Source: an uncultured Bacilli bacterium (GTDB lineage: Bacteria; Bacillota_I; Bacilli_A; RF39; UBA660). Taken from it: DNA of 17,391 nucleotides. Below, piece after piece: positions 1 to 7,168 of the stretch. Made by a program: the position numbers and the translations under genes. The notes under the pieces are model-generated. The model had not been told where the DNA came from, made no database searches, and saw only the letters and a list, made by a program, of their open reading frames with translations. The stretch is from assembly GCA_934140575.1 (NCBI GenBank), contig CAKPBJ010000020.1:1-17391 (forward strand), given 5' to 3'. The first letter of the stretch is position 1, and every line of letters starts with the position of its first letter.

Positions 1-65
1 TTTGATTCTTTTTTTGCAGAATATTCATTTGCAATATGTTCTGCATAAATTTTATTTGTATTCAT
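1..65 (-). CDS. N-terminal fragment of an unrecognised protein, cut by the window edge
   Basis: A good AGAGAGGT ribosome binding site lies about 7 bases ahead of an ATG at 63-65. The frame then stays open to the left edge and begins MNTNKIYAEHIANEYSAKKE. Only about 21 residues are visible, all soluble and mildly charged. The start recalls, from memory only, a short cytoplasmic lead seen in some small clostridial membrane proteins, but this is not enough to name it. The start codon is well supported and the product is not. Confidence 0.55.
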   Translation of the reverse strand, partial: MNTNKIYAEHIANEYSAKKES

Positions 66-162
66 ATCAAATACCTCTCTTTCTTTAATTTCATTTTAAC
101 AAGTTCGGTATTTATTTTGAACAACACATTTTTAACAATTTGTCTATTTTTGAATGATAAAT

Positions 163-193
163 TACTATTTATCTAACTTATTATTAAATAGTA
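163..193 (-). terminator. Weak AT-rich hairpin at the end of the lipoprotein gene
   Basis: TACTATTTA (163-171) is the perfect complement of TAAATAGTA (185-193), with a 13-base loop. The hairpin overlaps the stop codon of the lipoprotein gene. It has only two G-C pairs and no clear T run, so it is a weak terminator candidate. Confidence 0.25.
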
Positions 194-639
194 AATTCAA
201 CTGCTACATTAAAAGTTTCATATTTTTCTTCTTTATATTCATAGTCAATTTCTTTTATAATTCTGTAAGTTCCTTTTGCAAGTTTACCATACCCGTTTTC
301 CCAATCAAGGTCAATTTCATTACTTTCATTGGCTGAAAGTTGAAAAAGAGACAGATTAAAATATAATTCAACATTTATTTTATGCCATTCTCCATCTTTT
401 TTAATCTCTATTTTATAAGGATTACCATATTGGAAATTATTATCACTATTATTAGTTAAAACTAAAGTTGCACTTTTATTTGTTAACGTTCCTTCTTTAA
501 TAGTCATTATAACATCATTTTTTGCAATTTTAATATCAGACTTATCCCCTATATCAAATTTATTTTTTTGCTTTTCACAACCAGCCATTACCAATATAAT
601 AGTCCCACATAATAAAATAGTTAAAATTATTTTTTTCAT
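184..639 (-). CDS. Lipoprotein with a bacterial Ig-like domain
   Basis: The protein is about 151 residues. It starts with a lysine pair, a hydrophobic stretch and a lipobox ending at Cys21 (VMAGC), so it should be lipid-anchored outside the membrane. The start is the ATG at 637-639, which has GGAGG seven bases upstream; an earlier in-frame ATG at 664-666 lacks a site. The rest is a beta-rich domain with the pattern 'V-x-M-T-I-K-E-G-T-L-T-N-K-S-A-T' followed by 'NNSDNNFQYGNPY' and a later E-x-D-L-D-W. This matches the Ig-like domain (Big_14 type) found in many Bacillota lipoproteins. Binding partner and function are unknown. It lies downstream of two small membrane protein genes that may be co-transcribed. 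Confidence 0.8.
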   Translation of the reverse strand: MKKIILTILLCGTIILVMAGCEKQKNKFDIGDKSDIKIAKNDVIMTIKEGTLTNKSATLVLTNNSDNNFQYGNPYKIEIKKDGEWHKINVELYFNLSLFQLSANESNEIDLDWENGYGKLAKGTYRIIKEIDYEYKEEKYETFNVAVEFTI

Positions 640-706
640 AATCAATCCTCCATTTAAACAATTCACTATTTTTCCAACTACTTATTAAATTATAATCTGA
701 ATTACT

Positions 707-1117
707 TTATCTTTTTTTTATTAAGTTAATACCAATTACTATAAGTATTATCGATGGTAATAAAAACTCAATACTTCTAACTATTACATTTAAATAAAAT
801 GGAGCTGAATTTATATACCAATGTAAATAGTCAATATCCAATACAACTAAATATAATAATATTAATAATAATGCTACAAGTAATAAAATTAACCCTATAA
901 TTTTTTTGATTTCTAACTTTTCTTTTTTTATTAGTTTTCTAACAATATAAGTTATAAAAATTGATAAATATTCAAATATAGAAAATATAGATATTAAATA
1001 TAAAGATGTTAATAATGTTGGTACATTACCAAAATGATAAATACTTAATATTTCTGCAAATATAAATGTTAAAACTAATATAATAATACTTAATATTATA
1101 ATTGCTCTTTTTTTCAT
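707..1117 (-). CDS. Four-helix membrane protein, unknown function
   Basis: The protein has 136 residues, with a strong GGAGGATTAT site ahead of the ATG. About four membrane segments are visible, near residues 5-27, 36-59, 74-95 and 110-131, separated by a lysine-rich cytoplasmic loop (RKLIKKEKLEIKK, about 60-72). The C-terminus is basic, as expected for an inside end. There are no catalytic motifs. I do not recognise the family. The neighbouring small membrane protein and lipoprotein suggest a cell-surface gene group. Confidence 0.65.
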   Translation of the reverse strand: MKKRAIIILSIIILVLTFIFAEILSIYHFGNVPTLLTSLYLISIFSIFEYLSIFITYIVRKLIKKEKLEIKKIIGLILLLVALLLILLYLVVLDIDYLHWYINSAPFYLNVIVRSIEFLLPSIILIVIGINLIKKR

Positions 1118-1149
1118 ATAATCCTCCCAACAAACAAATTACTATTAAT

Positions 1150-1272
1150 TTATAATCCAAGTTCATTAATGATGTTTATTATTTCATCATAGTTTGGAAC
1201 TTTATCTTTTATATTAATATAATCGTTTTTAATTTTTCTCAACCTTACTATAATTATTATCCATAATTGCAA
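1150..1272 (-). pseudogene. Short C-terminal-like coding relic
   Basis: After the TAG stop of the 70-residue membrane gene, the same frame continues open for 40 codons and ends at TAA (1150-1152). Its last 23 residues (DYINIKDKVPNYDEIINIIN then ELGL) look like the amphipathic C-terminus of a real enzyme. There is no ATG and no ribosome binding site. I read it as a fragment of an unknown gene left by a deletion. Chance openness in AT-rich DNA cannot be excluded. Confidence 0.3.
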
Positions 1273-1485
1273 CTAATTTTTTTCTTTTTTTTCTTTGCTA
1301 TTTTTAGACATATAAGCTACTATTAAAATTATACCAATAAAATTACATCCAATTGATAATCCTACTAATAAACCACTACTAAATTTTCCAAAATCACTTG
1401 TTTCATTTCCAGAAAAAAATATAAATGCTAAATATAACAAATTTCCTAATATAATTAATAATGTTCCTGTTTTTAGTTGTTTCAT
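1273..1485 (-). CDS. Small two-helix membrane protein
   Basis: The protein has 70 residues with an excellent GAGGGAGG site upstream of the ATG at 1483-1485. Membrane segments lie near residues 6-25 and 37-59, joined by a polar loop (SGNETSDFGKFSSG). A lysine-rich tail (KNSKEKKEKN) marks the cytoplasmic end. It resembles a common but unnamed type of small Bacillota membrane protein. No function can be given. Confidence 0.65.
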   Translation of the reverse strand: MKQLKTGTLLIILGNLLYLAFIFFSGNETSDFGKFSSGLLVGLSIGCNFIGIILIVAYMSKNSKEKKEKN

Positions 1486-1486
1486 T

Positions 1487-1737
1487 TTAAAAACCTCCCT
1501 CTTTTTTAATTTTTGAAATCTTTAATCCATATATAAATATAATTAGTGAAGGTAAATGTAAAGACATATTTAATATAAGGCATATTTTAAATAGTCCTAT
1601 AAATAATAAAAATACTTCTTAATATTCTGACATAATTTTTCTTTCATAAAGAAAATTAATATGCATATAACTAGTAAAAATATTATAACAATAATAAGAA
1701 AGATATCAATGTCATTAATAAATCGTTGTTTTAATAC
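1487..1737 (-). pseudogene. Eroded membrane-protein coding remnants
   Basis: Two overlapping minus frames look like pieces of a hydrophobic protein. One runs 1597-1737 and contains a clear membrane segment (NDIDIFLIIVIIFLLVICIL) followed by a basic FFMKEKLCQNIKK stretch, then TAG. The other runs 1487-1618 with EVFLLFIGLFKICLILNMSL and a basic end, terminating in the TAA beside the start of the 70-residue gene. The frame change between them, and the lack of a good start for either, suggest a frameshifted small membrane gene. The rest of the 1486-1878 gap (1738-1878) holds only AT-rich sequence with very short open frames. Confidence 0.3.
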
Positions 1738-1878
1738 ACTACTCTATAACTTTTATTATATATTGAGCATTATATTTTTATTTCATTATTAATAAACAAA
1801 ATATTATAATAACTAATAATAGTTTAAACCATTTTTATATGTAATAAATTTTTCCATAATAGATTTTCTTCTTTATAA

Positions 1879-2718
1879 TCATTTTAAATCAAGAGCATTT
1901 TTAGGACATTCTCTAATACAATTACAGCATAGTATACATTCTGTGCCATTTATTCTTTTTCTTGAATTATCTAACATATCTACATTCATTGGACATTTAT
2001 TTATACATTTCTTACAATTAATACATTTACTATGATCACACTTAACTCTTAAATATGAAAAATAGCTAGCAGGTTTTAGAAAAATAGTTACAGGACATAT
2101 ATATTTACAAAAAGCTCTGTTATCTTTAAATATAAATGCTAGTAATATTCCTAAGACATAATATATTATATTTCCTATAATAAATGACCAAAACATAATA
2201 TTTTCTAAATTATCCACCTTAAATATAAATAAAGAAAATACATATATTAAAGATAATAAAAATGTAATATATCTAATCCAACCTAATTTTTTTCTATTAC
2301 TTTTAGGTATTTTATATGGAAGTAAATCTAATATCATTCCTGTCCAACAAGCATATCCACACCAGCCTCTCCCAAAGAATAGCGGGCCCGCTATTTTAGC
2401 TACAAAATAATGTATAGTAGCTGCTTCAAATACTCCTAGAAATAGATAATACCAAAAACCTTCAATTTGCATATTTTCTCTACATATAATTCCTAAATAT
2501 ACAAGCATATATAAACCTACTGCTAATTGAACAAAATTTCTTGCATATTTAACTTTATGTGACATTAAATACATACCAATTGATATACAAATTCCTATAT
2601 AGTTAAAATTTAATAAATAAAACAAATTTTTTGTTGAGATAAACAATGATATAGCAACAGTCTCAAATATCAGCATAGTTATTAATATAATTCTATTTTC
2701 TTTAATCCGCTTTAACAT
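1879..2718 (-). CDS. Membrane-bound 4Fe-4S polyferredoxin (NapH/NosR-C-terminal/YccM type)
   Basis: The 279-residue protein has about five or six membrane segments (near 10-28, 37-53, 62-79, 88-106, 150-168, 176-197). It carries the membrane-facing cysteine motifs typical of NapH/NosR-like proteins: GRGWCGYAC (Cys120, Cys124) and FCKYICP (Cys204, Cys208). The C-terminal end has two classic CxxCxxCxxxCP clusters, Cys232/235/238/242 and Cys261/264/267/271, which should bind two [4Fe-4S] centres. Such proteins pass electrons between quinol or flavoprotein donors and a partner reductase. No partner reductase or FMN-binding protein is adjacent, so the electron route is unknown. The ribosome binding site is AAGGA, four bases from the ATG. 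The only close neighbour is the upstream acetyltransferase, about 25 bases away. Confidence 0.88.
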   Translation of the reverse strand: MLKRIKENRIILITMLIFETVAISLFISTKNLFYLLNFNYIGICISIGMYLMSHKVKYARNFVQLAVGLYMLVYLGIICRENMQIEGFWYYLFLGVFEAATIHYFVAKIAGPLFFGRGWCGYACWTGMILDLLPYKIPKSNRKKLGWIRYITFLLSLIYVFSLFIFKVDNLENIMFWSFIIGNIIYYVLGILLAFIFKDNRAFCKYICPVTIFLKPASYFSYLRVKCDHSKCINCKKCINKCPMNVDMLDNSRKRINGTECILCCNCIRECPKNALDLK

Positions 2719-2742
2719 ATTTTCCTTCTTTCTAATAATTAG

Positions 2743-3486
2743 TTATTTAATTATCTTTTCAAATGAATTAACATTTAATATTGTATTTGAAATAAATTTT
2801 CCTTTATAAAAATTTGCCCAATTATTAAAAATACAAGGTACATTCTTTGCTTTTTCTAAAGCATCAATCTTAATAAAATTAATTTTTATATTATTTGCTT
2901 TAGCATATTCAGTTAATTCATTTACTTCATATTCTACATAAGGACATTCATTGCTATAATAAATAGTAAATTCCTGATTATCTATTTCCATAGATCTTGC
3001 ATTATCACTAAATTTAGGAGTTTCACTATCATCAAATTGTAATGCTAATAATTCATAATCTCCAATAGTGTCTATAACTTTAAATCCATAATGTTCAAAA
3101 AACTTTTTTTCTCCAATAAATGGTTTCTTTTTCTTAGAAACTAAAGTACAAATACCACTCATACTTTTTTCTTTTGAATCATTTATGCAATATTCTAATA
3201 ATTCTTTTCCTATTCCTTTTCCTTTAAAACTCCCTGCAACCCAAAGACAATAAATATACTCATAGTTATTTCCATTAATAGGAACCCAAGAAGTCTCAAT
3301 AGGTTCATATTCTATAAAAGCTTTACCTCTTGCATTTAGTTTTCTAAAAACATGATCATCTTTTAATTTACTTTTTATCCATTCCTTTTTACTATCAACA
3401 CCTACTTGATGTTTCTTATCACCAATTGCACAACAAATATGTTCATCATCAATATTTTCTAAAGTTATATTTATATATTCATTCAT
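2743..3486 (-). CDS. GNAT acetyltransferase fused to a YoaP-like thioredoxin-fold domain
   Basis: The protein has 247 residues. Residues 1-150 form a GNAT domain, with the acetyl-CoA loop KGKGIG at 88-93 inside 'LWVAGSFKGKGIGKELLEYC'. Residues about 165-247 match the YoaP domain: a beta strand, then YYSNECPYVEYEVNEL (177-192), which has the position of a thioredoxin CPxC motif but keeps only the first cysteine. 'NVPCIFNNWANFYKGKF' (215-231) contains the cis-proline-like VP turn. This is the usual domain order of B. subtilis YoaP-type proteins. The substrate is not known. The ribosome binding site is weak (GGTGA), and the start overlaps an older eroded frame, so translation may be low. Confidence 0.85.
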   Translation of the reverse strand: MNEYINITLENIDDEHICCAIGDKKHQVGVDSKKEWIKSKLKDDHVFRKLNARGKAFIEYEPIETSWVPINGNNYEYIYCLWVAGSFKGKGIGKELLEYCINDSKEKSMSGICTLVSKKKKPFIGEKKFFEHYGFKVIDTIGDYELLALQFDDSETPKFSDNARSMEIDNQEFTIYYSNECPYVEYEVNELTEYAKANNIKINFIKIDALEKAKNVPCIFNNWANFYKGKFISNTILNVNSFEKIIK

Positions 3487-3646
3487 TTATTTCACCATCA
3501 CCACAAATTACTACTTTTCTTGTTATTCAACCTAAAATATTAAGATTAATTTCCCTAGCTACTTTCAAACCGTTTATTAATCTAAAACATATCATATTTG
3601 TTGCTATTATTAAATATTCTATACCAAATTGTTTTACATATAAATC
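3479..3646 (-). pseudogene. Eroded coding fragment upstream of the acetyltransferase
   Basis: One minus frame reads protein-like for 55 codons, interrupted only by TGA at 3527-3529. Before the stop it gives YVKQFGIEYLIIATN, then NGLKVAREINLNILG; after it, ITRKVVICGDGEINE and a TGA that overlaps the acetyltransferase start. Its varied, non-homopolymer composition is unlike a chance AT-rich frame. No start codon with a ribosome binding site is present. The parent gene is not recognised. Confidence 0.35.
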
Positions 3647-3661
3647 TTATCATAAATAGTA

Positions 3662-4552
3662 CTAATTATCTATACTACAATTCTTAATTAATTCATTTAC
3701 TAATATATCAATTTCAACCTTATTTTCTATTTCATGAATTCCAAAACATTTCTTTCCTAAATCTTTAAATGATGCACCTGAGTGATAAACTATTTTTCTA
3801 TCAATAATTATAAATCTATCATGATAAGAATTATTACTTATAAATTTTATGTTACTATATTGATTTAGATATTTATTTCTTAAATTATCATTTATATTAG
3901 AAGAAATTATAACTATTTTTTTATCAATATTTCTAAGCTCATCCAACAATGCTTTTCCTACATAGTTATCTATAATTATTATTTCCTCTATTGCTAAATT
4001 AAATATTTCTAATAATACTGAATAAGCATCATAAATATCTCCTTTAAAAAATATAGAGTTTTTAGTTATTACTTTTGGATTAAACTTATCAAACAATTCA
4101 TCTATTCTTTTGGCATTATATTCAACTTTTTCTTCTAATAGTAAATATTTACGAGGTAATAATTGGTCATTATATTTAATATAATGTCTCATTCTAACAA
4201 ATGCCCTCATAATATCAATACTTACTTTAGCAGCTACATCTGTTCTTATTACTGTGGCAAGCATTGCTACTCCTTGTTCTGTAAAAACATATGGCATTTT
4301 TCTTATGCCACCATGCCCATTTAATTTTGCGGTCCCAATTTGGGACTTCAAGTTTAAATACTCGGTTTCATTTAATTGAAAATAGAAGTCGTTAGGAAAT
4401 CTATCAATATTTCTTTTTACAGCCTGATTAATTGTTTTAGTACCATTTGCACATTTATATTGCTCTGCCAAATCTGAATCCAACATCACCTCCACTCCTC
4501 TTATATTATAGATTTTATTTTCTATTGCTTTTCTTTCTGCCATTTCATTCAT
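3662..4552 (-). CDS. ORF6N-domain protein with a C-terminal PLD-like domain
   Basis: The protein has 296 residues with a strong GGAGGAGG site seven bases before the ATG. Residues about 10-125 are an ORF6N (KilA-N/RhuM-associated) DNA-binding domain: 'IYNIRGVEVMLDSDLAEQY', 'RFPNDFYFQL', 'YVFTEQGVAMLATVI' and a final 'IMRAFVRMRHYI'. A coiled linker follows (about 135-158). The C-terminal half has alternating hydrophobic strands and HDRFIIID at 244-251, followed by a SGASFKDLG motif, resembling one half of a phospholipase D-like (HKD) nuclease. The lysine of HxK is replaced (HDR), so catalysis is uncertain. ORF6N proteins are found on phages and mobile elements and in defence loci. A terminator-ending RNA sits directly upstream and may control it. 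Confidence 0.85.
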   Translation of the reverse strand: MNEMAERKAIENKIYNIRGVEVMLDSDLAEQYKCANGTKTINQAVKRNIDRFPNDFYFQLNETEYLNLKSQIGTAKLNGHGGIRKMPYVFTEQGVAMLATVIRTDVAAKVSIDIMRAFVRMRHYIKYNDQLLPRKYLLLEEKVEYNAKRIDELFDKFNPKVITKNSIFFKGDIYDAYSVLLEIFNLAIEEIIIIDNYVGKALLDELRNIDKKIVIISSNINDNLRNKYLNQYSNIKFISNNSYHDRFIIIDRKIVYHSGASFKDLGKKCFGIHEIENKVEIDILVNELIKNCSIDN

Positions 4553-4576
4553 AATTAAACCTCCTCCTTTTAAAAC

Positions 4577-4617
4577 AAAAAAAGGATATCCCCTTCATTC
4601 TATTAAAAGAGATATCC
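4577..4617 (-). terminator. Intrinsic terminator or attenuator before the ORF6N gene
   Basis: On the minus strand GGATATCTC pairs with GGGATATCC over nine positions (one T-G wobble), with a 16-base loop and then seven T residues. It ends only about ten bases before the GGAGGAGG ribosome binding site of the ORF6N gene. It either ends a separate small RNA or acts as an attenuator. Confidence 0.75.
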
Positions 4618-4720
4618 CGCAGCATGCAATAATCCTTCCTTGCCTTAAAGAATTAGAACCTTAGCGTCTAAATTGTCATATTAACTCACGGCAAGATAAT
4701 TAATACATTATCAACTTATC
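4577..4720 (-). ncRNA. Candidate structured RNA (possible raiA-type RNA or cis-acting leader)
   Basis: Between the ORF6N gene and the next upstream gene lies a stretch that is less AT-biased than its surroundings and rich in pairing. On the minus strand, CTTGCC (4690-4695) pairs with GGCAAG (4639-4644). Inside it TTAG-ACG-CTAA forms a small hairpin, and a GATAAT/ATTATC hairpin precedes it. After it come GGAAGGATTATTGCATGCTGCGGG and the terminator hairpin. The conserved-looking single strands (GTGAGTTAATATGACA, CTAAGGTTCTAATTC) are typical of structured RNAs. From memory they recall the raiA motif of Bacillota and Actinomycetota, but I cannot confirm this. The 5' end is not defined. Confidence 0.5.
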
Positions 4721-4787
4721 ACAATTATTTTAATAAATCAATCGAACAAAAAGATTTTTTATCAACAAATTTAACATATTCTTGACT

Positions 4788-4916
4788 TTATGAATTTACA
4801 AAGTAAATAAAATCATATTGAATTAATGCAGCATATGAATTTTGTGAATCAATTTTTCCTTTTATACTACAACATCTGAATTTACCAGAATAACAGCTAT
4901 ATTCTAAATTTAGTAG
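4788..4916 (-). pseudogene. Short coding-like relic in the gap upstream of the RNA
   Basis: Between two TAA codons one minus frame reads 43 residues with mixed composition, including YSCYSGKFRCCSIKGKID and NSYAALIQYDFIYFVNS. There is no start codon or ribosome binding site. It may be the tail of a lost gene. No family is recognised, and chance is possible. The remainder of the 4553-4951 gap is described under the candidate RNA. Confidence 0.25.
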
Positions 4917-4951
4917 TTAAAGAACTTTTAGTTTATTTTTTACTGGAGTTT

Positions 4952-5506
4952 CTAACTTACATACAAATTGTCAAGCATTTTTATTGTATTATTTTTATCC
5001 ATCAAATATGCACTAATATCTTTTGATTTTTCATTAGTAAGAAGTGTAGAATTTACCAAAAATTTATATTTCTTTCTATTATTTAAAACTATATATAATT
5101 CTCTATCAATGTAACTATTAATTTGATTCAAATGAATATCATTTTTATAATACATATATTTTATATCGTTATAACTGATAATATTGATTTCCTTTTTTTC
5201 TGCAAGTATTATGTATTTTTCTGTCAAAAAATAATTAGACTCATTCCAATATTCTATTTTCCCAATTTTATTATGAATATTATTACAATATACATAATTT
5301 TCTATGCGTTTAAGAATAAATCCAGTGTTTACTTTAAATATAAAAGAATTTATGATAAATATATCCAAAAACATAATATAAAAGAATTTTGTTTTTTTAG
5401 CAATTATAAACAAAACTATACTTACTATTATAAGTACAATTAAATAAATAATAATATCATTTTTATTGTTATTAATATACTTTTCAAAAATACTATTTTT
5501 TTTCAA
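4952..5506 (-). CDS. Membrane protein with a cytoplasmic PH-like C-terminal region, unknown function
   Basis: The 184-residue protein starts at TTG (5504-5506), with GGAGG seven bases upstream. Two membrane segments lie near residues 18-37 and 41-60. The remainder is soluble and strand-rich (KIGKIEYWNESNYFLTEKYIILAEKKEINIISYNDIKYMYY...), with the rhythm of a YcxB/PH-like beta domain, but this is only a structural guess. Its start overlaps the stop of the ParB-like fragment (ATTTTGA), so the two are translationally coupled. No function can be given. Confidence 0.6.
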   Translation of the reverse strand: MKKNSIFEKYINNNKNDIIIYLIVLIIVSIVLFIIAKKTKFFYIMFLDIFIINSFIFKVNTGFILKRIENYVYCNNIHNKIGKIEYWNESNYFLTEKYIILAEKKEINIISYNDIKYMYYKNDIHLNQINSYIDRELYIVLNNRKKYKFLVNSTLLTNEKSKDISAYLMDKNNTIKMLDNLYVS

Positions 5507-5697
5507 AATACAACCTCCATTATCATATCAATTATATCACATTTATCATTTCTCTTATGTCTAACTATAATTGGTTCTAGCAAGCCATTATTAATAATAC
5601 TTTGTTCCAATTCTTCCATATCTAAATCATCTTGAACTTTAAAAGGATGATTATTAAATGATTCCAATTTACTAATATCTATCAAATTAATTTTCAT
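5503..5697 (-). pseudogene. Truncated ParB/Spo0J-like N-terminal domain
   Basis: The 64-codon frame has a good AGGAGG site before its ATG. Its sequence follows the start of ParB/RepB/Spo0J nuclease-like domains: 'IDISKLESFNNHPFKV', then 'MEELEQSIINNGLLEPIIVR' and HKRNDKCDII. The next expected motif, GHRR (nucleotide-binding), is missing. The frame diverges to DMIMEVVF and stops inside the ribosome binding site and start of the next gene. A normal protein is about 250-350 residues. It is best read as a remnant from a mobile element, still carrying translation signals. It might now serve mainly to couple translation of the downstream membrane protein. Confidence 0.7.
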
Positions 5698-5819
5698 TTT
5701 TAAATGCCTCCTAGATTTCGTTTTTTACATCTAAGAGTTTTACTAAACTGAAACTTGGAAACATGTTGTACAAGAACAACTTATTCCTTTTTTGATTCGT
5801 ATGAATATCTAAAATTTAA

Positions 5820-5854
5820 AAAAAATAGCAAAAATTTAATTTTTACTATTTTTT
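5820..5854 (-). terminator. AT-rich inverted repeat, candidate terminator of the methyltransferase gene
   Basis: AAAAAATAG and AAAAATT are mirrored by AATTTTT and CTATTTTTT with one mismatch and a single-base centre, giving about 16 paired positions. It follows the stop of the methyltransferase gene by 33 bases on the minus strand. It has only one G-C pair but has T runs on both strands, so it may work in both directions. Confidence 0.4.
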
Positions 5855-5886
5855 CAAATCAACATTTTTCCTTTATTTTTCAACGA

Positions 5887-7089
5887 TTATTGACTTTTTT
5901 TACGACATAGGAATCCTACACATTCAACGTGAAAAGTTCTAGGAAAATTATTAAATGGTTGAATATATTTTACTTCATACTTATCACTTAAATCTTTTAT
6001 ATCTCTCGCAAGAGTTACTGGATCACACGATGTATATGCAATCATTTTAGGACTTATTCTTATCAAATTTTCTTTTGTTTTCTTATCAAGTCCTGCACGT
6101 GGTGGATCAACAACAACCAAATCAATATTTTTAAATTCATTAATTCTATTTTCAACTTTATCACATATAAATTCTATATTATTCACATTATTTAATTTCT
6201 TATTTTTATTTGCATCATCAATATTAGATTTATTATAATCAATCCCAACAATAGACTTACAATATTCACTTATATATATACCTATTGTACCAGTACCACA
6301 ATATAAATCTAAAACATTATTAGGCAACAACTCTTTTACTATATTTTTTGTTTCATCATATAGACTTTTTGTAACTAAACTATTTACTTGAAAGAAAGAC
6401 TTTGATGATACATTATATTTATAATTTCCTATTTCACTAATTATAGTTTTCTTATTTGTAATATATTTTCCATTTATTATTAAAACATCAACTACTGATT
6501 TCAATAACTCAATATCAGTAACACTACCCCTAATATCAAGTATTACCTCTTTCTCATCATTACTAGTCCTAATTACAGCTTCTTCTATATTATCATTAAC
6601 CTTATTCAAAACATTTATTATTTCATTTATCTTACTATTTACAAGCAAACATTTATCTATTTTTATAAGTTCATTACTTTTATTAGCATATAAACCTAAA
6701 CAATTACCATTACCATGTAAAGTAATTTTATTACGATATAATAGCTCATTAAAACATTTAATATCTCTTATTACTGAATCATCCAAATCAGTAAATTTAT
6801 TCATAATACTTTTTATCTTATTTTGTTTATATCTATTTTCATCTTCAATTGAAATATGAGCCAAATTACAACCACCACATATATTTGTATATGGACATTT
6901 AGAATCAATTCTTAAATTAGACTTTTTAATATACCTTACTACTTTTCCCTCATTATACTTTTTATATTCTTTTACAATTTCTACTTCAACTATTTCATCT
7001 TCTAAAGCATTTTCTATAAAAGTAATTTTATTATTTATAAAAGCTATTCCTCTACCAAAATCATCTAATCTCTCAATTTTTACAAGCAT
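5887..7089 (-). CDS. rlmCD: 23S rRNA uracil-5-methyltransferase, TrmA/RlmCD family
   Basis: The 400-residue enzyme methylates C5 of a uridine using S-adenosylmethionine; low-GC Gram-positive members modify U747/U1939 of 23S rRNA. An N-terminal TRAM domain (about 1-55) is followed by Fe-S cysteines Cys65, Cys71 and Cys74 (C-x5-CGGC) and Cys147 (IDKC). Then come FFQVN (232-236), the SAM loop DLYCGTGTIG (261-270), VVDPPRAGLD (325-334) and the nucleophile motif TSCDP with Cys355. A late HVEC carries the general base Glu. The start is ATG 7087-7089, preceded by GAGGGG. The upstream in-frame ATG at 7099-7101 has no site and lies at the predicted transcription start. Which uridine(s) are modified cannot be told, and TrmFO-independent tRNA activity is less likely. 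Confidence 0.93.
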   Translation of the reverse strand: MLVKIERLDDFGRGIAFINNKITFIENALEDEIVEVEIVKEYKKYNEGKVVRYIKKSNLRIDSKCPYTNICGGCNLAHISIEDENRYKQNKIKSIMNKFTDLDDSVIRDIKCFNELLYRNKITLHGNGNCLGLYANKSNELIKIDKCLLVNSKINEIINVLNKVNDNIEEAVIRTSNDEKEVILDIRGSVTDIELLKSVVDVLIINGKYITNKKTIISEIGNYKYNVSSKSFFQVNSLVTKSLYDETKNIVKELLPNNVLDLYCGTGTIGIYISEYCKSIVGIDYNKSNIDDANKNKKLNNVNNIEFICDKVENRINEFKNIDLVVVDPPRAGLDKKTKENLIRISPKMIAYTSCDPVTLARDIKDLSDKYEVKYIQPFNNFPRTFHVECVGFLCRKKSQ

Positions 7090-7110
7090 AATACCCCTCA
7101 TTTCAATTTT

Positions 7111-7119
7111 ATTATAGCA
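7111..7119 (-). promoter_or_regulatory. Extended -10 promoter of the methyltransferase gene
   Basis: The minus strand reads TGCTATAAT, a perfect -10 hexamer with the extended TG element. There is no good -35. Transcription would start about 7104, leaving a short leader that contains the GAGGGG site. This supports the ATG at 7087-7089 as the true start. Confidence 0.65.
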
Positions 7120-7124
7120 TATTT

Positions 7125-7153
7125 ACATAATACTTTGATTATTATTCATACTA
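7125..7153 (+). promoter_or_regulatory. Possible sporulation sigma (sigma-G type) promoter for the germination genes
   Basis: CATACTA (7147-7153) fits the sigma-G/F -10 form CATnnTA. Seventeen bases upstream is ACATA, four of five positions of the -35 form GnATA. The gene it would drive belongs to a family usually transcribed by sigma-G in the forespore. The start point would fall only about 9 bases before the ATG, which weakens the case. Confidence 0.3.
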
Positions 7154-7168
7154 ATATTGGTGATTAGT

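Noticed and set aside
4570..4720. T-box, SAM, cobalamin or c-di-GMP riboswitch as the identity of the structured RNA.
   Set aside because: The conserved sequence blocks of those classes are not visible, and the downstream gene is not a metabolic target of them.
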